NCBI GenBank assembly: GCA_032209605.1
Contig: JASFXZ010000001.1
Location: 6,262,001 to 6,326,000 of the forward strand
Direction of reading: 5' to 3'
Source of the DNA: Mactromeris polynyma
Lineage: Eukaryota; Mollusca; Bivalvia; Venerida; Mactridae
Length of the DNA stretch: 64,000 nt
The translations under genes were made by a program, and so were the position numbers. The stretch's first letter is position 1; each line of letters starts with the position of its first letter. The notes beneath the pieces are model-generated. The model was not told the DNA's origin. It saw only the letters and a list, made by a program, of their open reading frames with translations, and made no database searches. Below, in pieces: positions 50,330 to 62,328 of the stretch.

Positions 50330-52422
50330 GACTATCCAGGCAAAACTAGTGGTTGATGATGTCCATATTTAATATGTCTTTTTTTATAAAAGCATCGCTT
50401 TTCTAGATTTGTGTCTCTATTCTTGTCATGTGCTAGTTTTGTTTGTTCATGTTTTAGTAACTTTCGTTTCTAAACTGTACGTTGCTTGTGCTGCAGTGAT
50501 TCGTATATATACAAGTTGATGTCCCATGATACTTTATGTATTTTTATGATAGCATATCTTTTCCAGCTTTGTTTTGTACTACTCAAATCTATTGTAATTT
50601 ATCATATACAATTGTTTTATATTAATTGTGGCGAATCATTATATTACCGATAGTATGTGGATACAAATGTAGCATGTATGCTTTATTAGACCTGCGACTT
50701 AACGACAAAATAATCAATGACTCTCGCAAAGAATTTTAATATTCCGTCCATGTTTTTGCAAGCACAAACGACTGATTTCCTCGTTCCAGTAGGTCAAATA
50801 TAATAAATTTGGTTGTAGTTTAAGGAATGTTGTCAATCAAGACTCGGTGCTTCAAAACAATACTGGTTTGAAATTGAAAATAAAAAAATCCAATGTCAGT
50901 TTTTTAACTAACTTAACTATTATATACCAATAGTCCGATGTCCTGATTGAATAATGACGGATGGATTTGTAACATTCCAGTAAAATACGAAACAAACCAA
51001 TTATTAAAGGTGAACGAGTTAACACACGAAGTTGAAACATCACAAATACTGTACGTACTGTCCAGAGAGAAATACCATAGCTGACAAGTTGAGTGTTAAT
51101 ATTTCATTTATTTCCCATACAGAACTGAACACAAGCAAAAGAATTGTGAACATATTTTACATGATATTTGAGGCTAATACTATGCGCTCAAATAGATGCA
51201 TCGTACATAATTACACTAAAGTATTAGGATTAACTGAATGACGTCAGCAACGTGTTTAAATCACCGGCCTCCTAAATCGTGTCCAAAACATTGTTTTAAT
51301 TTGAAAACGCTATATTATAAGTCACGTCAAAAGTGCATTTGCAACTGCATAGTCAACTTTCGAAAAGCATACAATAGAATTACTCGAAATAAGCGTACTT
51401 CTGGGAAAATTAGACAACAATCGAGTGCACGTGACTGCCTTATGAGTGTATCTTAAGTACCATTATTACATTCTATCTTTATACTTAGTCTACATGTGTT
51501 TAACTTAAGAAGCAAAATGGTCAGAATGAAAAATAGATTGAACGTAAATATGAATATAATACATTATCTATGTACAATGTACAAGCAAAACAGACAAAAC
51601 AAATACATGAATACTTTTTATCTGAAGTAAATATTCTCTCGTTAGTTACGTGTCATCTTATCGGATCATTATAATTTATTTGCACCTGAGGCATCCAAAT
51701 GTTTCGTCAACATCGACATGTATAAAGTTCATCTACAGTACATATAATATCATACATGTATTATGAAACACCAAATATCAGTCATACGTGTATATATAGA
51801 GAATGGACAATATAATGTTCACATTTACATATAAAACAGACTATATAATGTTCACACCCAGTATTGGGTTTCCATTAGCACGGGTCTTTGGTAGAATCTT
51901 TGTGCTTGCTGCAGGAAACTATCGTGCATTTCCAGGGGTAGATCCGGGTAGGAATGAGCTCCGCCATGATGTAACGGGTAGTTATCCCAGTATAAGGAAC
52001 CGTTCTTCGAAGACTATTGAAATAATGATTTATTTATGAAAAGTATAATAATGATGGATAACTTGGCAGCAGGTTCATAGTTTATGATAAAGCAATACGT
52101 CACATAACGTGCTCAATGAATCGAGGTATGACATTCCGTACAATCGTACCATAGAGACCCTCTATTGAGCAACAACATCTCTTCAACAACAGTATCAATA
52201 TTTCCTGTCGTAAGAATTTACTATCAATTTAACATTCTCTCAACAAAACAATTAACGTCTCCCGCAGAATGTTGCTGTGGAAAGGTTGCGCTGCACATAC
52301 TTATAGTGAGGCTATATTTACATAACGTGTTTTAACTATTTTCTAATGATAATCTGAAATCTATCGAATAATGTTTTATAGAATCGTATATTCAATATTT
52401 TAAAAGAGAGATATTTTATATT
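50330..52422. other. AT-rich unique DNA, no gene seen
   Basis: Several ORFs of 60-78 codons on both strands without domains. If the membrane-protein exon at 52843-54420 splices onward, its next exons should lie here, but I could not pick any out. Confidence 0.45.
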
Positions 52423-52427
52423 CTTAG

Positions 52428-52581
52428 CAGGGCCGTAAATTACACGGAGGCATGTAGGCAGTTGCCTCCTATTGCGGGAAAAAAATAATCATTTTTTGTC
52501 TAAAAAGGGTCCAAAATTTTTTTCGCCTCGCTCCGTTCGGCGAGGTGCCTCCCCTTCCAGGGGAGGCAATTTACGGCCCTG
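52428..52581. mobile_element. hAT-like MITE, 154 bp
   Basis: Perfect inverted ends CAGGGCCGTAAATT / AATTTACGGCCCTG, flanked on both sides by CTTAG (52423-52427, 52582-52586). The CAGGGCCG terminus is typical of hAT elements; the direct repeat here is 5 bp rather than the common 8. The interior has GAGGC/GCCTCC hairpin segments and no ORF. Confidence 0.75.
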
Positions 52582-52677
52582 CTTAGTCAATAGACCTGTA
52601 TACGAACACGTGGGTCAAGGTTTCCCTCTCCATACCGTATCAAATAGAAACGTGTACATTGTATATTGATATAAATA

Positions 52678-52804
52678 CAGTCGGACCTCGTTTATTCGAC
52701 ACTCTTTTTAAGCAACCGTCGAATTGAAATACGCTCTTCGAAACCATTTGTTATTCGAAATAAAATTTCTGACCAGATACATTCGAATGAACGAGGTTTG
52801 ACAG
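52678..52804. mobile_element. MITE, 127 bp, just downstream of the membrane-protein stop
   Basis: Ends CAGTCGGACCTCGTTTATTC and, inverted, CTGTCAAACCTCGTTCATTC, flanked by TA (52676-52677, 52805-52806). Same family as 41654-41825. On the minus strand its left TIR contains AATAAA (52691-52696), about 125 bases after the stop codon at 52819. Confidence 0.8.
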
Positions 52805-52818
52805 TATGTTTAATATAG

Positions 52819-54420
52819 CTAGGTATGTCTCGTTATTCTTACCCCAGTACGTGTAGAATTCATAGACGAATGATCGACACTCCAGCTACGTTGAAGATCT
52901 GTACCAGCACTGTTACCAGATATACTGACAATACGTAAGGCCGGGTCAGTGGAAGTGTTAGGTCGATGTGATGATATCTCTTCTACAGGTCTTATACTCG
53001 ACATTTCATTCACAAGTTTGGACAAATCTTCCGGGCTGGCAGGACCACTTGGTATTGTACTCTGAGGATATGACCTTGACCCAGACATGGTAGGATAACC
53101 GGAAGTGTTGTGGCTACCGATGTTAGGCAGTAAGGAGGTGTTGTCGGACAAGTGGGTGTCGGAGGAAGCAATGCTACTTGCTAAGGTATAGTTCAGAATT
53201 TTCGCCATTGGATATGACATGTAAGCATTTGGTTGTGCCATACTGTTGTTGTTGTCGTCAGTTATGACCGTGTTCAGTTTACTGAATGGAGCGATACTGC
53301 TAGGAAGGCTGCTCACGTTGTTACTGTTATGATCTGTTGTCAAACCGGACTTATTGGTAGATGTTTGGTAAGTACTGTGAGTGTGGTCTCTCGATGTTGA
53401 ACATGTTTGAAACGATGATTCTGGATATGACGTAGCTAATGACGTTCTGTTTGTATCCGTCGTAGATGCGTTGTTACCTGCAGTATGTCTGGGACTTGGA
53501 GGACAACTTGTTGGTTGGTAACAAAACCCAGGATTGTCATTCATTGTATTATGAGATGCTTCACTTTCAGTGTCACACTCAGTTGTCGGTGTGTTGTTAT
53601 TTGGGAAAAACGGTGAGTTAGCAGCAGGTTCGTAACCTTGGTATGTCGTTGCTGACCGATCTCTACTGCTGCTTTTACTTTGTGGCGGGAACCTGTTGGA
53701 ACGGTGGTCACTGTACATGCCAGAATGGTTGTATGACGTCATTCCAGATGAATGTGTTTGCCAGGTCAAGTGATAGGGAGAAAATTGCGCTTGCGCACTG
53801 AGATCATAATTTCGGGATAACTCGGATATTTTACCAGATGCTGGAGAATCTATTTCATTGATAGGAGAAAGTGGCTTGGCACCAAGTCTACCACTGCTCG
53901 ACAATGCTATTGGTGTCGGGCAGGCCTTCCAGTGGTTTTTGTCCCAGTAGAAAGAAAACTTGCCGCCTGTTTGTCTCGGCTGAACAGGAATAACGTTCAC
54001 ATTGTTTAACTTCACATTGTTGTTGTTGTTACTTGCTATTTTCTCATTCAGGCTGTTACGGAGCGGCGTGGTTGATCGTGTTGAGTCCCGTACAGCATAG
54101 GAACCACTGTGTGATCTGCGATAGCTGCGATGAAACGAGGAACCAGCATGACCGACACGTGGTACATGTATATTTAATGTTCTTTTGTCGCGCCATTTGT
54201 GCCACCACAGACACACTGCCACGCTGATGAGAAACACTCCAATCATTATAATAGGGATTATCAACCCCCAACTCGGACCGTTTCCGGAATCATGTTCGGC
54301 TGTTACCGTCGTTTGTGGACTGCTTTGTGAGATATACTTCGTAGAAGCCATGTATGGTGTCGTCTCTGTGATGTTCAGTTCCACATGCGGCATTTCCACG
54401 GTCACCATGTGTGTTATAAT
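52819..54420 (-). CDS. Large exon of a single-pass membrane protein with long cytoplasmic tail (5' partial)
   Basis: The exon begins after TTTCTCATTACAG (acceptor at 54422-54421) and is open for 533 codons to TAG at 52821-52819. It encodes about 50 extracellular residues with an N-glycosylation site (NIT, about residue 16) and Ser/Thr-rich stalk, a membrane helix (WGLIIPIIMIGVFLISVAVC, about 51-70), a basic stop-transfer WWHKWRDKR, then about 455 cytoplasmic residues rich in Ser, Thr, Asn and Pro with scattered tyrosines. This is the shape of the last coding exon(s) of an adhesion or signalling receptor. A strong donor, ACTGGG|GTAAGA, occurs 24 bases before the stop (exon end 52843), so the real C-terminus may lie in a further exon. 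Ectodomain exons upstream (higher coordinates) were not recognised. Family unknown. Confidence 0.75.
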   Translation of the reverse strand: MITHMVTVEMPHVELNITETTPYMASTKYISQSSPQTTVTAEHDSGNGPSWGLIIPIIMIGVFLISVAVCLWWHKWRDKRTLNIHVPRVGHAGSSFHRSYRRSHSGSYAVRDSTRSTTPLRNSLNEKIASNNNNNVKLNNVNVIPVQPRQTGGKFSFYWDKNHWKACPTPIALSSSGRLGAKPLSPINEIDSPASGKISELSRNYDLSAQAQFSPYHLTWQTHSSGMTSYNHSGMYSDHRSNRFPPQSKSSSRDRSATTYQGYEPAANSPFFPNNNTPTTECDTESEASHNTMNDNPGFCYQPTSCPPSPRHTAGNNASTTDTNRTSLATSYPESSFQTCSTSRDHTHSTYQTSTNKSGLTTDHNSNNVSSLPSSIAPFSKLNTVITDDNNNSMAQPNAYMSYPMAKILNYTLASSIASSDTHLSDNTSLLPNIGSHNTSGYPTMSGSRSYPQSTIPSGPASPEDLSKLVNEMSSIRPVEEISSHRPNTSTDPALRIVSISGNSAGTDLQRSWSVDHSSMNSTRTGVRITRHT

Positions 54421-54930
54421 CTGTAATGAGAAACATTTCACGTACATGTGCTTTCACAAAACAATATACTACAAGTAATTTGTTATCAACTATGGTCTAA
54501 TAATAACGACCAATGAATATAAGAGTAGCCTGGATCTGAGACCAGTATTGGTCCCAGTCTGGATCAACATAATGTCTTAAATACATGCATGAATAGTGCT
54601 AAAACGATCATAAGATTACATGTAGAGCTAAAACCAATATCGGTTCGAACTCAAGAATTCTACGCTAAAATGATACATGTAATAATAATAATTACCAAAA
54701 TCAATAAAAAGTCAAAGCCGATGAAATATGTTACATTAATATATGCGTAAAAGCGTAAGAATATCATACTCGAAACAGTTAAAACAAAAATCCATTTACA
54801 AAAGACAATTTTCATACCAATGCATGCATGTACAAATGTTAATCATTTAAATCAAATGCAGTAAAGTTTATTTACATAATCATTAACATTTCAGTAAGAA
54901 TATTTAGATAACTGACTGTAACAATACCTG
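54421..54930 (-). other. Intron of the membrane-protein gene, 3' part
   Basis: AT-rich, no ORF. Opposed short ORFs at 54033-54478 are shadows of the exon. Confidence 0.5.
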
Positions 54931-55876
54931 AACAATACAGCTCAGTTATCATTCAACTATCGAACTTATACACGGCTACAGTGCCGTAAGTATATGCATT
55001 GTACTTGTAAACAATACAGCTCAGTTATCATTCAACTATCGAACTTATACACGGCTACAGTGCCGTAAGTATATGCATTGTACTTGTAAACAATACAGCT
55101 CAGTTATCATTCAACTATCGAACTTATACACGGCTACAGTGCCGTAAGTATATGAATTGTACTTGTAAACAATACAGCTCAGTTATCATTCAACTATCGA
55201 ACTTATACACGGCTTCAGTGCCGTAAGTATATGAATTGTACTTGTAAACAATACAGCTCAGTTATCATTCAACTATCGAACTTATACACGGCTTCAGTGC
55301 CGTAAGTATATGCATTGTACTTGTAAACAATACAGCTCAGTTATCATTCAACTATCGAACTTATACACGGCTACAGTGCCGTAAGTATAGGCATTGTACT
55401 TGTAAACAATACAGCTCAGTTATCATTCAACTATCGAACTTATACACGGCTACAGTGCCGTAAGTATATGAATTGTACTTGTAAACAATACAGCTCAGTT
55501 ATCATTCAACTATCGAACTTATACACGGCTACAGTGCCGTAAGTATATGAATTGTACTTGTAAACAATACAGCTCAGTTATCATTCAACTATCGAACTTA
55601 TACACGGCTACAGTGCCGTAAGTATATGCATTGTACTTGTAAACAATACAGCTCAGTTATCATTCAACTATCGAACTTATACACGGCTACAGTGCCGTAA
55701 GTATATGAATTGTACTTGTAAACAATACAGCTCAGTTATCATTCAACTATCGAACTTATACACGGCTTCAGTGCCGTAATTATATGCATTGTACTTGTAA
55801 ACAATACAGCTCAGTTATCATTCAACTATCGAACTTATACACGGCTACAGTGCCGTAAGTATAGGCATTGTACTTG
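54931..55876 (+). repeat. 79-bp minisatellite, 12 copies
   Basis: The unit contains AACAATACAGCTCAGTTATC, ATTCAACTATCGAACTTATA and the stem-loop CACGGC-TACAGT-GCCGT, then AAGTATATGCATTGTACTTG. Each unit can thus form a small hairpin (ACGGC/GCCGT); the only stem-loop-region variation is the loop base TACAGT/TTCAGT, so the stem is unchanged in all copies. Confidence 0.95.
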
Positions 55877-56445
55877 TCTACTCGTATTTAACATAATTTG
55901 CACAACGAAGACAGAAACATATATTTCATGAAATGGTGTTTTATCAAACACAATGTAACATGGCCTCATGCGACTGTACAAATACACAAGGTGCGTATTA
56001 TTGTATAAGTATCCGATGGGAGACATTTTAAAACTTTCTGAGAAAAAGATCTTACCTCTTTTACATATTTCTTTTATCAAGTCCAAATTCTATCCATACA
56101 TTTGTGTCCGTTGTTAAACAAGCATTGTAAACGAATGTGTTTGAAAGACAATGTAAGTGTTGACATTACGTGCACGGGTTTGTGTGAACTTATTGTGATG
56201 TGTTAAAGCGTAACGGATGAGGTTCGGTATGGGGTCAGGTAACGTTATACGTACAATCACAGTAGATTTATTAATTAGTCATACTGTTGGAATATTAGTA
56301 TTTCTTTCAAATGCATCGTTCCAAGCGTATTCTTAATCTATTTATGTCACTGTATTTCAGTCAAATTGGTTTGTCTATTAAGTTGGTTCATTAGAACAAA
56401 TTCCGAGATATATTGTTATTTATTTATAAACTGTGAAATAAAAAA
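55877..56445. other. Unique DNA, no gene seen
   Basis: A donor-like CAAAAGAG|GTAAGA pattern occurs on the minus strand near 56058, but only about ten codons are open before it. I do not call an exon. Confidence 0.45.
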
Positions 56446-57084
56446 GTTAAAGAAACTAGATAACTACTTAATTAACTAATAATTATGTAGTTAACTAGAT
56501 AAGTATCGTGATAAATTTTCATACCAGATAAATATCTTAACACGGAAAAATTGTCTGATAGTGCCCACAACCCACTTAAACCCAGTACGGACAATCTATT
56601 TAAGATAAGTGTTAAGTTGTTAACGCGATAAGTATCTAGTAAACTACATAATTATCTAGTTAATTAAGTGGTTAACGAGTTAAGCATCTAGTGAACGATA
56701 TAATTATCTAGTTAATTATGTAGTTAACTAGATAGGTAACGCATTAGCTACATAATGTTTAGGTAACTGTTAAGTTGTTAACGTGATAAGTATCTAGTAA
56801 ACTACGTAATTATCTAGTTAATTAAGTGGTTAACGAGTTAAGTATATAGATATCTAGTTAACGTGGTAATTAACTAGATAATTATGAAGTTAACTAGATA
56901 TTTATCGCGTTATCTATTTAACACTTATCTAAAATAGATTGGTGGGTAAGTGGTGACAGTTGTGGGCACTATCGGACAATTTTTCGTGTTAAGATATTTA
57001 TATGGTATTAACATTTTTGACGATACTTATCTATTTAACCACGTACTTATCTAGTTAATTAAGTAGTTATCTTGTTTCTTTAAC
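56446..57084. mobile_element. Foldback element: 639-bp imperfect palindrome
   Basis: The left arm begins GTTAAAGAAACTAGATAACT and the right arm ends AGTTATCTTGTTTCTTTAAC. Unique internal segments also pair: ATATCTTAACACGGAAAAAT and GATAGTGCCCACAAC on the left match, inverted, GTTGTGGGCACTATC and ATTTTTCGTGTTAAGATATT on the right. Arms are about 300 bp each and the centre is built from AACTAGATAATTATCTAGTT-type self-complementary motifs. No ORF. Confidence 0.8.
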
Positions 57085-57392
57085 ATGATAACCACATAAT
57101 TATCTAGTCAATTAAGTAGTTAACAGGTGGCAGAAATATGCCACCATAGAAAACTACATTTTGACGCTGAAAGTGATTTAGTAAAATCTCAATGTTTTAC
57201 GGATCGTGAGAGATGAAAGTAGCACTTTGTCTTGGAGACATTGTCTTTGATACTAGTATATCACAACAGTCATGCGTGAATGTTAACAAGGAAGAATTAA
57301 ATGGGTACAGGGAACTCCACATTCCAAAACAAAGTGCTGCTTTCATCTTTCATTATACTGCTAACTATATCATAGTTTAATATACATGGATT
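57085..57392. other. Spacer between foldback element and array
   Basis: About 300 bp. A GGTACAGGGAACTCCACATT stretch at 57304-57323 weakly recalls the left end of the dispersed repeat. No gene. Confidence 0.4.
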
Positions 57393-57795
57393 GTACTCTT
57401 TATATCTCTGATCAATACATGTATGTGCTCAACTGAAACCATGTTCTTTATATCTCTGATAAATATATGTGTTTCCTCTACTGAAACCATGTTCTGTATA
57501 TCTCTGATAAATATATGTGTCTGCTCTACTGAAACCATGTTCTTTATATCTCTGATAAATATATGTGTCTGCTCTACTGAAACAGTGTTCTTTATATCTC
57601 TGATAAATATATGTGTTTCCTCTACTGAAATCATGTTCTGTATATCTCTGATAAATGTATGTGTCTGCTCTACTGAAACCATGTTCTGTATATCTCTGAT
57701 AAATATATGTGTCTGCTCTACTGAAACCATGTTCTTTAAATCTCTGATAAATACATGTATTTCCTCTACTGAAACCATGTTCTGTATATCTATCT
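57393..57795 (+). repeat. 48-bp minisatellite, about 8 copies
   Basis: The unit contains CTGCTCTACTGAAACCATGT and TCTTTATATCTCTGATAAAT then ATATGTGT. It aligns with the 42-bp unit of the adjacent array once 6 bases (around ATAAAT) are removed, and it is more diverged between copies. Confidence 0.93.
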
Positions 57796-57840
57796 AATAA
57801 AAATACACTGATGTAGTGAAACTGTGCTCTATCTCTGATA

Positions 57841-60800
57841 TGTGTCTGATCATTTGAAACTGTGCTGTTTATATATCTGATATGTGTATGCTCTACTGCA
57901 ACTGTGTTATTTATATATCTGATATGTGTATGCTTTACTGCAACTGTGTTATTTATATATCAGATATGTGTATGCTCTACTGACACTTTGTTATTTATAT
58001 ATCTGATATGTGTATGCTCTACTGACACTGTGTTATTTATATATCTGATATGTGTATGCTCTACTGACACTTTGTTATTTATATATCTGATATGTGTATG
58101 CTCTACTGACACTGTGTTATTTATATATCTGATATGTGTATGCTCTACTGACACTGTGATGTTTATATATCTGATATGTGTATGCTCTACTGACACTGTG
58201 ATGTTTATATATCTGATATGTTTATGCTCTACTGACACTGTGTTATTTATATATCTGATATGTGTATGCTCTACTGACACTTTGTTATTTATATATCTGA
58301 TATGTGTATGCTCTACTGACACTGTGATGTTTATATATCTGATATGTTTATGCTCTACTGACACTGTGCTGTTTATATATCTGATATGTGTATGCTCTAC
58401 TGACACTGTGCTGTTTATATATCTGATATGTGTATGCTCTACTGACACTGTGCTGTTTATATATCTGATATGTTTATGCTCTACTGACACTGTGCTGTTT
58501 ATATATCTGATATGTTTATGCTCTACTGACACTGTGCTGTTTATATATCTGATATGTTTATGCTCTACTGACACTGTGCTGTTTATATATCTGATATGTG
58601 TATGCTCTACTGACACTGTGCTGTTTATTTATCTGATATGTGTATGCTCTACTGACACTGTGATGTTTATATATCTGATATGTGTATGCTCTACTGACAC
58701 TGTGATGTTTATATATCTGATATGTTTATGCTCTACTGACACTGTGATGTTTATATATCTGATATGTGTATGCTCTACTGACACTGTGCTGTTTATATAT
58801 CTGATATGTTTATGCTCTACTGACACTGTGTTATTTATATATCTGATATATGTATGCTCTACTGACACTGTGCTGTTTATATATCTGATATGTGTATGCT
58901 CTACTGACACTGTGCTGTTTATATATCTGATATGTGTATGCTCTACTGACACTGTGCTGTTTATATATCTGATATGTTTATGCTCTACTGACACTGTGCT
59001 GTTTATATATCTGATATGTGTATGCTGAACAGACACTGTGCTGTTTATATATCTGATATATGTATGCTCTACTGACACTGTGATGTTTATATATCTGATA
59101 TGTGTATGCTCTACTGACACTGTGCTGTTTATATATCTGATATGTGTATGCTCTACTGACACTGAGCTGTTTATATATCTGATATGTGTATGCTCTACTG
59201 ACACTGTGATGTTTATATATCTGATATGTGTATGCTCTACTGACACTGTGCTGTTTATATATCTGATATATGTATGCTCTACTGACACTGTGATGTTTAT
59301 ATATCTGATATGTGTATGCTTTACTGACACTGTGATGTTTATATATCTGATATGTGTATGCTCTACTGACACTTTGTTATTTATATATCTGATATGTGTA
59401 TGCTCTACTGACACTGTGCTGTTTATATATCTGATATGTTTATGCTGTACTGACACTGTGATGTTTATATATCTGATATGTGTATGCTCTACTGACACTG
59501 TGCTGTTTATATATCTGATATGTGTATGCTCTACTGACACTGTGCTGTTTATATATCTGATATGTGTATGCTCTACTGACACTGAGCTGTTTATATATCT
59601 GATATGTGTATGCTCTACTGACACTGTGATGTTTATATATCTGATATGTGTATGCTCTACTGACACTGTGCTGTTTATATATCTGATATATGTATGCTCT
59701 ACTGACACTGTGATGTTTATATATCTGATATGTGTATGCTCTACTGACACTGTGTTATTTATATATCTGATATGTGTATGCTCTACTGACACTGTGTTAT
59801 TTATATATCTGATATGTGTATGCTCTACTGACACTGTGTTAATTATATATCTGATATGTTTATGCTGTACTGACACTGTGTTATTTATATATCTGATATA
59901 TGTATGCTCTACTGACACTGTGTTATTTATATATCTGATATATGTATGCTCTACTGACACTGTGTTATTTATATATCTGATATGTGTATGCTCTACTGAC
60001 ACTGTGTTATTTATATATCTGATATGTGTATGCTCTACTGACACTGTGATGTTTATATATCTGATATGTGTATGCTCTACTGACACTGTGTTATTTATAT
60101 ATCTGATATGTTTATGCTCTACTGACACTGTGTTATTTATATATCTAATATGTTTATGCTCTACTGACACTGTGTTATTTATATATCTGATATGTTTATG
60201 CTCTACTGACACTGTGATGTTTATATATCTGATATGTGTATGCTCTACTGACACTGTGATGTTTATATATCTGATATGTGTATGCTCTACTGACACTGTG
60301 ATGTTTATATATCTGATATGTGTATGCTCTACTGACACTGTGATGTTTATATATCTGATATGTGTATGCTCTACTGACACTGTGATGTTTATATATCTGA
60401 TATGTGTATGCTCTACTGACACTGTGTTATTTATATATCTGATATGTTTATGCTCTACTGACACTGTGCTGTTTATATATCTGATATGTGTATGCTCTAC
60501 TGACACTGTGTTATTTATATATCTGATATGTGTATGCTCTACTGACACTGTGTTATTTATATATCTGATATGTGTATGCTCTACTGACACTGTGTTATTT
60601 ATATATCTGATATGTGTATGCTCTACTGACACTTTGTTATTTATATATCTGATATGTGTATGCTCTACTGACACTGTGCTGTTTATATATCTGATATGTT
60701 TATGCTCTACTGACACTGTGTTATTTATATATCTGATATGTGTATGCTCTACTGACACTGTGTTATTTATATATCTGATATGTGTATGCTCTACTGACAC

Positions 60801-61706
60801 TGTGTTATTTATATATCTGATATGTGTATGCTCTACGGACACTTTGTTATTTATATATCTGATATGTTTATGCTCTACTGACACTGTGATGTTTATATAT
60901 CTGATATGTTTATGCTCTACTGACACTGTGTTATTTATATATCTGATATGTTTATGCTCTACTGACACTGTGTTATTTATATATCTGATATGTGTATGCT
61001 CTACTGACACTGTGTTATTTATATATCTGATATGTTTATGCTCTACTGACACTGTGTTATTTATATATCTGATATGTTTATGCTCTACTGACACTGTGTT
61101 ATTTATATATCTGATATGTGTATGCTCTACTGACACTGTGATGTTTATATATCTGATATGTTTATGCTCTACTGACACTGTGTTATTTATATATCTGATA
61201 TGTTTATGCTCTACTGACACTGTGTTATTTATATATCTGATATGTGTATGCTCTACTGACACTGTGATGTTTATATATCTGATATGTGTATGCTCTACTG
61301 ACACTTTGTTATTTATATATCTGATATGTGTATGCTCTACTGACACTGTGTTATTTATATATCTGATATGTGTATGCTGTACTGACACTGTGTTATTTAT
61401 ATATCTGATATGTGTATGCTCTTCTGACACTGTGATGTTTATATATCTGATATGTGTATGCTGTACTGACACTGTGATGTTTATATATCTGATATGTGTA
61501 TGCTCTACTGACACTGTGTTATTTATATATCTGATATGTGTATGCTGTACTGACACTGTGTTATTTATATATCTGATATGTGTATGCTCTACTGACACTT
61601 TGCTGTTTATATATCTGATATGTTTATGCTCTACTGACACTTTGCTGTTTATATATCTGATATGTGTATGCTCTACTGACACTGTGTTATTTATATATCT
61701 GATATT
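57841..61706 (+). repeat. 42-bp minisatellite, about 92 copies (3.9 kb)
   Basis: The unit is TGCTCTACTGACACTGTGTT followed by ATTTATATATCTGATATGTG and TA. It varies mainly at GTGTTA/GTGCTG/GTGATG and GTGTA/TTTA/TATA. A rare ACTGAGCTG variant recurs exactly 420 bp apart (59162 and 59582) with matching neighbours, so blocks of 10 units were copied. The period is 14 codons and the unit has an open frame on each strand (898 codons plus, 1027 codons minus); both are artefacts. Confidence 0.97.
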
Positions 61707-62328
61707 TCTCACCCAAAACGTTGGTGAAAATTGAACTTCAAACTCTCAGCGGTGTTAAAATGCACCTTGCAGTTGTTTGCTGATAGATGATTGCAATATG
61801 ATTGTACATTTGATTGATTGTCAAACTTCATACCATGAATAAACATAACCCGAGTATAATCTGCCAAAATAAAGTTAAGTGTGTTTTTAATTTTATTGCC
61901 ATACAGCGTGTACAATGTAAATATATTCAAATTTTCGGAAATTATCTTAATGCCACTATCATGTTTGTATGCTTGTGTATATACTGCATCTATTAAAATC
62001 ATATACTTTGGTTGACAAGAACTACTCTTTACTTGAACTAATTATTGTATGTCACAACGAGTTCGTGTCGAGAATCCACTGTATACAAAATGTACAACGA
62101 TTCCCTTAAATCAAAGTAACAACAATTAAGTTTCAATATTTATAAAATTAAACATTTACACGTAATCACAAAATAATGTATAAAATACATTCTATGTTAA
62201 CACGTTTGTTTAATACAAACTCTGATGTTATTTACAGTCACACAGCACAGGAGAGCTTCCTTCAAACATCACACAGTTTCTTGTGATAGAAGTTTTATAC
62301 AAAGCCGTCTTTCACTTCAGATGAACAC
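61707..62328 (-). other. Downstream region of the PET100-like gene
   Basis: AT-rich, no supported ORF. Part is presumably the 3' UTR of the minus-strand gene ending at 62329. Confidence 0.4.

Noticed and set aside
55835..56086. Upstream exon of the membrane-protein gene near 56058
   Set aside because: The donor is good, but only about ten codons are open upstream of it and no acceptor or signal sequence is present.
58629..61734. Overlapping 898- and 1027-codon ORFs on opposite strands
   Set aside because: Both come from a 42-bp unit (14 codons) open on both strands. No non-repeat coding sequence is attached.
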